This document shows, one piece after another, positions 54,452 to 64,000 of a stretch of DNA of 64,000 nucleotides (positions within the stretch are counted from its first letter, which is position 1; every line of letters starts with the position of its first letter). The position numbers and the translations under genes are program-made. The notes beneath the pieces were generated by a model that worked only from the letters and a program-made list of their open reading frames with translations, ran no database searches and had not been told where the DNA came from. The DNA comes from Mucidula mucida. Its lineage: Eukaryota > Basidiomycota > Agaricomycetes > Agaricales > Physalacriaceae. Location of the stretch: contig JADNYV010000148.1 in assembly GCA_015501055.1 (NCBI GenBank), positions 1 to 64,000 of the forward strand, read 5' to 3'.

Positions 54452-55464
54452 GTACGCATCTCGTACGTGCGGCAGACGGCGAAGTAAAGAAAAAATTCCT
54501 CGAACGAGTAGACAAAAGAGGTATTTTCAGAGCCAACCTGCGTATGATGACGTTGCAAGATCTCCGATAAGTCGCTTCGTAGGATCGCGATACCCGCCGA
54601 TGAAGGTGTCCTTTCGCGTATTCATTTGCGCAGAGCGAGAAACCCGAGTCGGTAGTAGTGTTGAAGTACTGCCGCAAGCCTTCGTGCGCCTCGAATCTGA
54701 CGTCCAATTATTCTGTTCAAACACGACTAGATACGATCCAGCGCCAAGAAACTGCCAGTGCCTTCGGGAAAATGGAACGTTTGGAGGAGTGGCAGTGGCA
54801 GTGAGAGTTCAAGATAGCACGGGAATTGCCGTTTGTATGGATTGGCGCAAGATTTGCCGTTGTTATTTCGTCCCTGAACACAGCTCTTTCAACCACCACC
54901 TTGTTTTAGGCTTTTCGGCTTCCCTGCACATATCTGTGAGCTTGAAACGCCGCTAGCTTCCTTTGGGACGTCTACCTGGACTCGCCTTGTGCTTTGTCAA
55001 AATTCTGGATGCGTACAGTCTGCGGAAAATATCTTGACTGTGGCGCCTCATCGACTTCTTCTCTCCTCTACTACTAGCTGCTGGCTGATAATGGGTTTCA
55101 CTGCCTACACGAACTACTCACATTTTCAGGGTCTCAATATCACTAATTTTGTGTTTCCGGAGCTGAGCTTCAACGCCTTTTGCGGAGCGCTTGCGCGCTT
55201 AATTTACCAGTTTCAGTAAAATACCCCATACAGCTTACTTGGCGACATTTACTTACGGCTGTTCAACCATTTCACACTGCTGAGCGCTGATGGCCAACTT
55301 GTAACGAACACCGTTTTGCACGAGGCGGTACCGTATCAGTCGGGACTTGGCATTTTGTTCTCTTATAAAAGGCCGTCGTTTATGTCCTGCTTCTTCATTC
55401 TGCTCCTTTCGCAGTTTTCTTCACTTGATTTCTTCAATCACTTCACTCTCAACCTCTTAACGCA

Positions 55465-55980
55465 ATGCATTTCTCAACTTCTTTCATCGCATTGACGACT
55501 CTTGTTCTCGGTGCTCTTGCTCTTCCGAGCCCAATCGTCGAGTCTGTATGTGCTATCGTTTTCTGATGTTGTATTAGTTCCTCACGATTTGTGTCTTCAG
55601 GACGTGGTTACGAAGCGCGAGACCTCGTATGGCAATCCCGACCTTGTCGTTGACCAAGGTGACCGGTGGAAGCTGAACTTTGGCTCCACCGATGGTCACA
55701 GCAATGCCTGCCCCGGACACTGTAAGACTCGCGCTCTAGCGAAGTCGCGTTAAACTTGACTCTTTCATAGACATTTGCTACATTGGCAAAGGAGGCAGCC
55801 GACATGGCGACCAGAGCTGGGGTAACCCAGATGACATGGTCGATGAAGGGTAAGCTCTCCTTATTCATGCGGTAAACTAGACATTGACTCGTGTGTATTA
55901 GCGACCGGTGGCGCTTCAACTACCCCAATTCTGGCGACGGTCCTTGCGGCGACCACTACATCTGCTACTACAACAAGTAG
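55465..55980 (+). CDS. Small secreted cysteine-containing protein, copy D
   Basis: Four exons, 119 residues, equivalent to copy A (propeptide SPIVES). Signal peptide, TKR site and both GNPD/GDRW/HYICY repeats are intact; it ends at TAG 55978. TCTTATAAAAGG lies at 55361-55372. Its own upstream region, from 54457 to 55464, is undisturbed, because the retrotransposon landed closer to copy C. Confidence 0.8.
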
Positions 55981-56283
55981 ATAGTTTCCGCAATTTGAAC
56001 GGAAGGATGGTGTTGGCTCGCATAGTAGTAGTAGTATTCCATCGAGATTTGGCTTGGACTTTTTCACAATTGATGACCTTTTTACGAACATTCAGCGGCT
56101 GGCATAAGTCATTTGACCGGACTAACTGACTGAAAAATATCAGCCAATCCCGAGTACTGATTTAGACGTAGCAATGCGTAGTCTAGGCAGTATATCGAAG
56201 CCTACCGCGCTCAAAGCTGGATCCGGCCTAGTCTCGCTCCCGACGTTCTTTTACGCCACAACAAGTACAAGTCAATTTAAATA

Positions 56284-57569
56284 CTAATCGGAAAGATCCA
56301 TGTCATCTTCGTCATCTCGGGCGTGCGTAAGTATAGACATTGACGAGTGATACATAGGTATGTTGTGGGATACGGGTGGCGAGGAAGACAACGGCTGTGA
56401 TATGACGGGTGACGGAGGTAGCGGAGGAGGCTCGCTGGTTGGGGGAGGAGGCGGAGGAGGAAGGGGCGGCGGAGCAGACGGAGGTGCAGGGGGCCGGCCA
56501 GAAGAGGATGTTAAGTGATCCCACAAAGCTCGTCGCTCGAATGAATAAGTCGACTCGGCGGTAGACCTTTCTTTGAACTCACTGCCTGGAGGTGGCAAAG
56601 CGAACCCCTTATACAGAGGTAACAACGAAGACGAGAATTCAGTGTTTGGATATTCTGCCCATCGCTGCTCTGGGGCATCATCATGATCTATCTCATTCGG
56701 CGTAGGCATTGCCGGAGTAAAGCGTCCAGCAAAAGATGAGCCTTCCTCGACATCATTTTCGTCCGTGATGATGGACAACTCGCTGTGGAAAGTGTCATCA
56801 TCAGACCACTCATTCATAATCCTCTTGCGAACCTCGATGCGAGGATCACGAGAGCTTGACCAGCCTTTGGGATAGCCCCAAATTGCTATATGCTTCAACC
56901 AGTCGCCGTCTCCTGGAAAGATGGCATCTCGCAAAAGGTCTCCAGTAATTTGACCAGGCGTGAATGTCTCCAGCCAGTTCAGACGCTGACGGCGCGACTC
57001 CTCAACCAGATGAAGACGGTCCCCGAAGGAAATAGATGAACTGTCCTTGTGGAATTCATACATTTGACGCGAAAGCGCGACAAGAGCAGAATCCCTCGGC
57101 TCAGGGCAGGAAGACACGACATGTTCGATGGAGCCGCAGTTGAAACAACGACTTTTATTGGAAGTAGCATCATTGATACGGTGTTCGGGGATTTCACCCA
57201 AAATGTCGGCGCTATGTCGCTGATACCAGCCGCTTTGCAGCGAAATGGACTCTGTAGCGGGAAGGACATCGACAAAGAATGAGTCCTCGGATGGGGAGTT
57301 CAAGTTTCCTTCTCCCATTTCTCCAGAGCTTGGGAGACTATGCTCGCGTCCCAACGGCCCTTGGCAATTTCTTTCCCCTCCAGATGCAGCGCTGGAATCC
57401 AATAGACATATTTGCGTTTCCACTTCTCTTGTCCCGGGTCCTGGATGTTGATCACATCCAGATTGAAATCTCTCTGGATGAGAGGTCATTAAGTGAGCGG
57501 ACGCAGCGGTGGGCAGGACCGCTTACGGACTGTTTGACTTTTGCCAGCTCCGCTTTCGCTATCTGTCAT
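56284..57569 (-). CDS. ZCCHC8-like CCHC/PSP-domain protein
   Basis: The start at 57569 (MTDSESGAGKSQTV) joins across an intron to a segment reading NLDVINIQDPGQEKWKRKYV and YWIPALHLEGKE. A second frame change follows whose intron I could not fix. Then come a CCHC zinc knuckle (CFNCGSIEHVVSSC), a PSP-like domain (FTPGQITGDLLRDAIF; WLKHIAIWGYPKGW) and a very proline-rich C-terminus (PPPLPPPPPPPTSEPPPLPP), ending at 56284. The CCHC-plus-PSP pairing is that of ZCCHC8, the scaffold of nuclear exosome targeting, and of spliceosome-linked PSP proteins. A role in nuclear RNA decay or splicing is inferred. The middle exon structure is uncertain. Confidence 0.72.
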
Positions 57570-57814
57570 GTATGAGGCGGGTGGGGACGCAGGAGAGAGG
57601 CTAGACGGACATCACAGAGCGAACAGTTTGGACCTGAGAAGAGAGTGAGTCGTGGAAGACGCGGTACACGCATTGTAACTGTCACGTATGTAACCAAGTT
57701 GTGAACAACCCGATCGGGAAGGCAGAGATTTTGTGAATCTCCCACCGACGCGCTCCTAACCGAGTTTGGCGCTGTCGCTGATAACTGTTGCACTGAGACA
57801 GTTCATGCCTGGGC

Positions 57815-60800
57815 ATGTCTCTGTCGGAACCAGCATGGCGAGTGAAAAGTACGTTGCTAAATTTGTTGCCATATTGGGCCCTATCTGACATTGCTAGGGA
57901 CACCGTGCCCATTCTACGCGAAAGGCAACTGTGTCTTTTCCAACCGCTGCAATTTCATACACGTTCTGCAGGAGGAAGATGAGACCACCCTTGTCGAACC
58001 AGAGCCAGAGGTCCCATTGCCCAAGAAACCGAAGCCTTCCTTCAACCGGAGTGCGCAGGTAGCACCCACAACGCGCATGTCCGACCTCCTTCGCGAGCTC
58101 AAGAGTGTCATTGGCGAAGAGCCAGCACAGAGTGACGCACTCGAGACCCACGGTCCGCCGGGATTAGCCTCTGAATCTAGACATACTTCTCTCCATCCTT
58201 CTTCCGAGCCAGACCCTCCCCATACCCTCTCCCCGACGAGCATCTCTGATGCCCACATCCACGACAGTAACGACCCACCCACAACACATTCTGATCAATC
58301 ACCCCCTATGCCATTCGTGCAAGACTCAACAGAGTCACATGCAGTATACGTCCATCCTGGCTTCCATTCCTATTCGTATTCCGACTCGTCAGGTCTTCTA
58401 TCCCCAGTCACACTCCCGGACCTTCAACTAAAGTCTTTTGTACGCGACTATAACGACGACGATGCGGGTTCCGAGGTTTCATATGCTACATGGGCTACGC
58501 CGGGACCCTTGGCGCTCTCCCCGCCTCGCAGTCCCGCTCTCACCTCGACGTTCGATCTACTTTCCTCTCCATTTGGTTCACCATCCTCCCGAATCATGTC
58601 ACCACATCTTGCCGCATTTCTTCATCGAATACATCCATTATCTCCGCCAGCAAGCGCGTTGCACCGCGAACACGAAGAGTTCGAGCCGCCCGATCTCAGC
58701 TTGGATGATTTAGACTCTCCAGAGAACTACCGGACCAGTTCGCATACGGTCCAGCCTGCCAGTCGTAATCTGGACAACGATGATGATGTATTTGGTTCGC
58801 AAAAATCAAATACGCGGCCAGTTGAATTGGAAAAGGCGTTGGCAACCACGGAGGATGCGTCCGGTCCCACGTCTCGGTGGGACTCAGTTGGCCAACACAC
58901 CGCTGTGTATGTTGGAGGCACGACGTCTCAAGAGGTCCAGGAGGCTATACATAGGGAAAATCCAACCAATTTCCTTGATTCGCCTCCCCAGGAATTTGAT
59001 GCGTCTGAGGCTTTGTCCTCTTCCCTCAGGCATGAAGACTTTGATGATGATGTCGACGACGACGACGGCTTTACAGATCAAAGTCCGACTGCTCAGTTGG
59101 CCTATCTCGATAGGTCACTCCCAGGTCAGGATGACACGCTCAACTCTCTATACGACGCGTATTCTGACCTTGATTCACCGGAAATGGCCGCTCATAGCGA
59201 CATTGAGTCTTCCTCGGATTCAGTCAGCTCTGAATCTGGCTTTGCTGAGCCGCCACCTATCATGACCCCACATTCTACTCTTCGTCGCAGCAACGTTTTT
59301 ACACCTCCGCCTCCCAACTCTGCCCGTCAGTCGATTGCTTCGATTCAATCCCGACCATCCTTGAGCTCTCCATCTCGTTACCGCGCCTGGTCTAGTCCTT
59401 TCACGTCTCAAAAGGCAAGCGAACAACAGTCACCGATCTCTGTCACTCGCAGTCCGGAGTCAGAGAGTCCACTGGATACTCCGCCATCAGCACCTTCCTC
59501 TCCTCATCGCTCATCGTTAGACTCCCCTTCTACGCATCATGTTTGGTCCAGTCCTTTCGCGCCGCAGCAGACAATCCAAGGGTCTTCACCAGTTTCTTTC
59601 ACTCGAAGGCAGATTTCAGAGAGTCCAAAAGCGTCCCCCAAGTCGGCGCCTTCTGTGCCTTCCTCCGCTCACCATTCATCCTTCGACTCACCTCATTCTC
59701 GCGTTTGGTCCAGGCCTTTCACGCCTCAGAAGACGAGCGAACGGCAATCTCGAGTTTCTGATGGTCCAAGTCAGAAATCCGGGAGTCGGGCGGATTCTCC
59801 TGCCTCTGTCTTCGCTCATCGAACATCCTCGGACTCTCCGGGTCGAAGCCAGAAATTTGGGAGTAGAACGAAATCTCCTGTGTCGGCACCTTTCTCTGCT
59901 CATCGAACATCCTTGAATTCTCCGTCACACCACCGCGTTCAGTCCAGTCCTTCGACGACTAATGAACGAGCATCGCCAATTTTTGTTCGTCAGAGGCAGA
60001 GTCAAAAAGTACAGAGTCCAGTGGCTTCCCTAGTGTCAGTGCCTTCTTCTGCCCACTCCCAAGTCAGCCGGGATAGTCAGGATGCACTTGCAACCCCGCC
60101 GTCGTCGAAGGTACCATTTGGCTTCCGGAAATCGTTTGTATTTGTAAGCACCTTCCTCCCGTGTGAGGTCCATTTCTCAAAATCTTGTAGGGAGGCGCAA
60201 GGACTTCATCATCAACACTGAACCAAGCACCGCGCTCTTTAACCGAAGAGCATCCGCCTCCACAAGACGACCCTGCTCCACCCACAACCGCACCTATGGC
60301 CAGCAAGGCAGCCTCAAGGGGCCTCAAGCCGCTAAGACTAGTAAGTGCGGGTGGAATGTCACACTTAAGGTTCTAACGCATCAAACAGTCGACTATTTTA
60401 ACCTCTAACCCTATCGCATCAGCATCAGCATCTCCATCTAGATCTAGTTTTATCTCTCATTCAGGTTCAGGTAGGTACGGTAGCGGCGCACAATTACTTT
60501 TCTCATCCGTATACACTTACAGGGAATCGATCATCTGCAAATGTATCATCACAATTCACTTCGTCGAACAAAGCTTTGGTATGTAATCCGTATCCCCCAT
60601 ACTGGGTACTGAACTTTGGCCCAGCTCTCGCATCTACCGCACATACAAGAAGATCATTTTAATTATACACCGCCACACACTGCTACTCCGGAACTGACTG
60701 ATACTGACCGTGCTTCGCGTCGCTCATCGCATTTCAAGCCGCCGATGTCCGCTCCTTTGGACCGTCCGAATAGCTGGGCGCGCTCGCCGCTTCGGACGTC

Positions 60801-62517
60801 CAGTGATCCGCATCGGTTGTCAAACCTAGTGGACGAGGACGCTGAAGGTCAGCTTTATGCTGCTACTAACGATTATACCATTCGACGATCTATACCCGTA
60901 CATTCACCCCCGAAACACCCGAGCCTCGACGTCCTTCCACCTCGCCCATTGTCATGCCTTGCCACGACCCCAAAACCCGCTCTCATGTTCGCCATTGCGA
61001 GTGATGATGTTGAACAGGTCCGACAAGTGCTCGCCAGTGGGGATGCTGGTCCCAATGATGCGATGGGTCCGCAATCGGCTCTCGCGTTTACGCTCACGAA
61101 CGATCAACTGTCACAGAAGTTGGACATCGTCAAAGTCCTCTTGGAGTATGGTGCCGATATTACTACACTTCAGAAAGAACTAGGATCACCCGAGGGGGAG
61201 CTGAAACCTATATTGGAGGAGATGGACGACGCCACAAAGTGAGTGACATTTTGTGATTGCTCAAGTGAAACGATGTTGATTGGGTGTTCTTGTTCTGTTA
61301 GGTACTATCTGTCGAAAGCAGATACATCTTTGACACGCAGAGCTTCCGCGCTAATGCGTAGATCTTCGTTCAAACCATTGGCGCGCATTCGATATGGGAT
61401 TGTTGGTCAAGATCGAGCTCTTGAGCAATTGTTCAGGGTTCTCAGCATGCACAATCAGAAAATAACGGTGACTCCCATCGTTATGCTGCTCTGTGGTACG
61501 TGTGTTGCTCCATCTTGTCTGCACAAACTTCAATTTTCTTCACAGGTCCCAGTGGACACGGCAAGAGTATGTTGGCACATAAGTGTAAGTATCCATTTCT
61601 TCTGATCGCCATCACAACGCTTACCGTTTGGTTTCAGTTGGATCATTGCTGGATGTACCAACCCATACGGTCAATATGACCACGCTGAGGACCGCACATG
61701 ATTTGTGGCAATCCTATTCAATCAGTCCTGATCAGGTGTGGCGCATTGACAGTACATCCTCAATGCTGCTGCTGACGTTGCAATACAGAGCTCCGCTGGG
61801 CCCCCGTGCACTTTGATAGAATTCCTTATCAACAACGAAGGCAAACGTTGTGTTGTTGTGCTTGATGTCAGTCTGTCATTTTCGGTGTCTTGCATTTGTT
61901 CACGTTTGTCTGCAGGAGATCGAGAAGACCAAAGACGACAGCGTACTATGGTCTTTGTTACTTCCGTGGGAGCTGGGTATGTTTGAACGGCCACCCCCGC
62001 ACATCCTCCATTAAACTTGTTTTAGGTCGATGTTCTTTCGAAGCCAACAGCATGAACGTTGATGTTCGCAATGTTGTCTGGTTGGGAACTTCGAACATTG
62101 GTCATGATCTGGTTTTCGAGTATCATGATTCTTTGAAGCATCCGAATCAGACCATGTCCCGCGAGGAATACGTCGAGCTCATGGCTCAACTCCGACCTCG
62201 CGTTTCGGATCGTCTGGGTGTATGTGCTTTTGTCAACTTGCGCGCGCGCTTTGCTAACTAGTCATCACGTTTAGGCTTCCGTGCTCTCACGCGTCACTAC
62301 CATCCTGCCATTCGTTCCGTTCACACTGGAGGAGACGAGGGTCATCGCTTCGGAAGCTCTACAGTCAATTTCTACTGACCTTACCAGTGGCATTTCGAAG
62401 GCTGCGTTGAATTCGGTTATTGAGGGAGCCCTCCGGGAGTTCATTCCGGCGGAGGGCGCACGATCTTTATACAGAGCAGTATCTAATCTATTGGTGGATG
62501 CAATAGATCTTTCGTGA
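57815..62517 (+). CDS. CCCH zinc finger-ankyrin-AAA+ (ClpB/Skd3-like) fusion protein
   Basis: Exon joining links what looks like two genes into one. The start is 57815 (MSLSEPAWRVK), spliced to a CCCH finger (CPFYAKGNCVFSNRCNFIH, C-X7-C-X5-C-X3-H). About 700 residues of serine/proline-rich repeats follow (WSSPFTPQK-like units). Small exons at 60192-60340, 60389-60471, 60523-60578 and 60625 on keep frame with GT-AG introns. Then come an ankyrin-like stretch (DDVEQVRQVL; KLDIVKVLLEYGADI) and an AAA+ module. This has IVGQDRALEQLF, Walker A CGPSGHGKSML split by introns, Walker B RCVVVLDEIEK, sensor-1 VVWLGTSNIG and a C-terminal lid ending at TGA 62515. Ankyrin plus ClpB-type AAA+ recalls human CLPB/Skd3, but the CCCH finger and no visible transit peptide suggest an RNA-linked role outside mitochondria. 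Confidence 0.78.
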
Positions 62518-62715
62518 CATTCGTGTACCTGTTTTGACTGACATCCTGCATGTATGAGTATTTCAGCGTCATCGTCTCTGATTTGACAGTTGATCATACA
62601 CGTACTGCCTCTTCGATGAGATGATGAATGCTGATCATGGTGGTGTGGTACTTAAGTGCCATCGGAAGTTGAGATGGGCATTCTGGTTGTCCGTTGACAG
62701 GCAGTTTTACTGGGG

Positions 62716-63525
62716 ATGTCGCCGTCGCTTCACGATGTGCGCGCCTTGACAGGCGAGGCTACACAGTTGTCTCCGACGAGTCTGGCAATCATTCTTTCCA
62801 TAATTGGAGTGCTCCTTCTCGGAGGTGTGTCCGTTCTCTCTCACGGATTGAAATGCTCGGATCTGACGGCTGGGAAAATAGGACTTTTGTGGTGGTGGGC
62901 CATGACGCGCCCGAGTAGGAGACAAGTCATGGCTGGGTACATTGACGGGGACGACGTTGAGTCGTTTGCTGCTCTCAATGAGAAGCGCGATTCTCTCTCT
63001 GCTACGATTGGCGGGAGCGGGCGGTGGGTTCCGCAGGTGCCCACTCAGCCTACCATGTCAACGACAAAGTGGGCACCGACTCGGAGCCTCACGTCGTCTA
63101 CGATTGCAGAAATCAGGACCCCGCCTCCGTCCTATGTGTTCTTCGTGGCGAATGCCACCACAGATTTAGGATCGCCGCTGTTTGACCCACCTCCCGAGTC
63201 GGTCCTCGATATCTCTGCAGCTCGAAATTCCACGTCTCGTCGTTCTAATTCTTCACTGAATCAGGACGAAATCCGCCATTCTGCACCCTTACCGCGTCTT
63301 ATGACTACCACTACTATTTTCACGCCAACTCATGATGACGAGCTCCCCATTGCAGTTGGGGATGTCGTCCATATGATATTGGAATTCGCAGATGGGTGGT
63401 GTCTCGTCCAAGAGGTCGGGGGTGAAGACGCGCGAAAGGGCGTTGTTCCCCGGCTCTGTTTATCCGAGCACCATAGCATCACTAGCCCGGAGAAAGCAGT
63501 CCTTTCACAACCCAGTCGAGGCTGA
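62716..63525 (+). CDS. Single-pass membrane protein with SH3 domain
   Basis: A single-exon protein of 269 residues. A short N-terminus is followed by one membrane span (TSLAIILSIIGVLLLGGVSV), a long serine/proline/threonine linker, and a C-terminal SH3 domain. The SH3 domain reads FTPTHDDELPIAVGDVVHMI, then ADGWCLVQ, GVVPRLCL. The plan (membrane anchor, disordered linker, SH3) resembles fungal Fus1- and Sho1-like adaptors at the cell surface, although Sho1 has four spans. The partner is unknown. No other intron or frame problem was seen. It lies in the same direction 198 bases after the AAA+ gene. Confidence 0.8.
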   Translation: MSPSLHDVRALTGEATQLSPTSLAIILSIIGVLLLGGVSVLSHGLKCSDLTAGKIGLLWWWAMTRPSRRQVMAGYIDGDDVESFAALNEKRDSLSATIGGSGRWVPQVPTQPTMSTTKWAPTRSLTSSTIAEIRTPPPSYVFFVANATTDLGSPLFDPPPESVLDISAARNSTSRRSNSSLNQDEIRHSAPLPRLMTTTTIFTPTHDDELPIAVGDVVHMILEFADGWCLVQEVGGEDARKGVVPRLCLSEHHSITSPEKAVLSQPSRG

Positions 63526-64000
63526 CAGTCTTCCTCTCCTTTCACATCTCACACTCCTTATTTATGGATCTCTTGAAGCATCTTGTGACTTGACATTGCC
63601 CTTATCACCCTTGGCTCGAAGCCCGACTCAGACTCTTTGCTGACGTTGCTGCGTCCCAAACCCGTTGACCGCATCTTGTAGCACCCGATTGAAGAGTAGC
63701 GTTTTACATATTACATTGCATCGTAAGAATGAATGAATACGAGAAGATTAACTCTCAGGAAGTATGGCTTTCCCTCTGTACTTTCCTTGGTCCCGGAGCC
63801 ACTGCATAGGGATCAGTTGGGAACAAGTGTTTGTGGCGGGACGTGACATGGAGAATAAGGGAAATATACAATGAGACTTTTGTGTATGCAAAGTGTGGGA
63901 AGCCTTGATGATGGAACGGAAGTAGGTAAGTGGCGCAGTGCGCGAGACCAAGTCGATCATAAACAAGCGTACGATCGGATTCAAAAGATATGCCTTCAGC
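63526..64000. other. 3' region, no gene recognised
   Basis: 475 bases to the window edge. A minus frame at 63984-63748 has no domain. It probably holds 3' UTR sequence. Confidence 0.4.

Larger units (their letters stand above)
48135..56240. repeat. Inverted duplication, right copy (with nested copia element)
   Basis: Matches 17705-20745 in reverse order: copy C corresponds to B and copy D to A. It starts with a remnant of the ICL2-like gene's upstream sequence (ACAGACAGCCAACTCAGCAC). The copia element at 49275-54451 is the only large difference. The outer edge near 56240 lies 44 bases from the stop of the ZCCHC8-like gene. Confidence 0.88.

Noticed and set aside
60616..61242. A separate ankyrin-AAA+ gene starting at 60616
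   Set aside because: The ATG lies inside an intron that ends GGCCCAG at 60624. Reading through the splice keeps one frame from the CCCH part to the AAA+ part, so one gene fits better.

Overview
The window is nuclear DNA of a filamentous basidiomycete, most likely a mushroom-forming Agaricomycete. The basis is gene density, many 45-65 base introns, and family content: F-box/leucine-rich proteins with an N-terminal coiled coil, a CR-type NTPase, two UstYa-like proteins, multi-homeodomain and type II pantothenate kinase genes, a KDZ-type transposon remnant and a Ty1/copia retrotransposon. All proteins were read by joining exons by eye, so exon edges are hypotheses. No tRNA, rRNA or CRISPR array was recognised.

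Layout. 1-6.3 kb: a degraded accessory region with two inverted copies of a protein kinase-like gene, a broken F-box gene and one unrecognised four-exon gene. 6.5-9.9 kb: a P-loop NTPase with a nuclease-like C-terminus and a probable late frameshift. 10.4-17.4 kb: branched-chain keto acid dehydrogenase E2, a divergent pair of UstYa-like genes, and elongation factor 2. 17.7-23.6 kb: a divergent pair of genes for 119-residue cysteine-containing secreted proteins, then a mitochondrial-type ICL2-like lyase. 23.9-41 kb: mostly ordinary genes (an E2 ubiquitin-conjugating enzyme, two F-box proteins, a triple-homeodomain factor, pantothenate kinase, coatomer gamma). 41-47.3 kb: a vacuolar-type M20 carboxypeptidase gene hemmed in by three DNA transposon derivatives, one sitting exactly in its stop codon. 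47.5-56.2 kb: an inverted second copy of the 17.7-23.6 kb region, lacking the lyase gene and carrying a young full-length copia element inside the promoter shared by the secreted-protein pair. 56.3-63.5 kb: a ZCCHC8-like protein, a large CCCH zinc finger-ankyrin-AAA+ protein, and a single-pass membrane SH3 protein.

The most unusual items are: the four-member secreted-protein family built as divergent pairs on a large inverted duplication, where the intact copy supplies the exact empty site of the retrotransposon; the KDZ-like deletion derivative (345 bp terminal inverted repeats, 8 bp target duplication) that rewrote the stop codon of the carboxypeptidase; the CCCH-ankyrin-ClpB-like fusion; and the triple homeodomain with the same intron position in each domain. 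Large stretches at 2.2-4.1, 28.4-30.2 and 34.1-35.8 kb hold nothing I can support.
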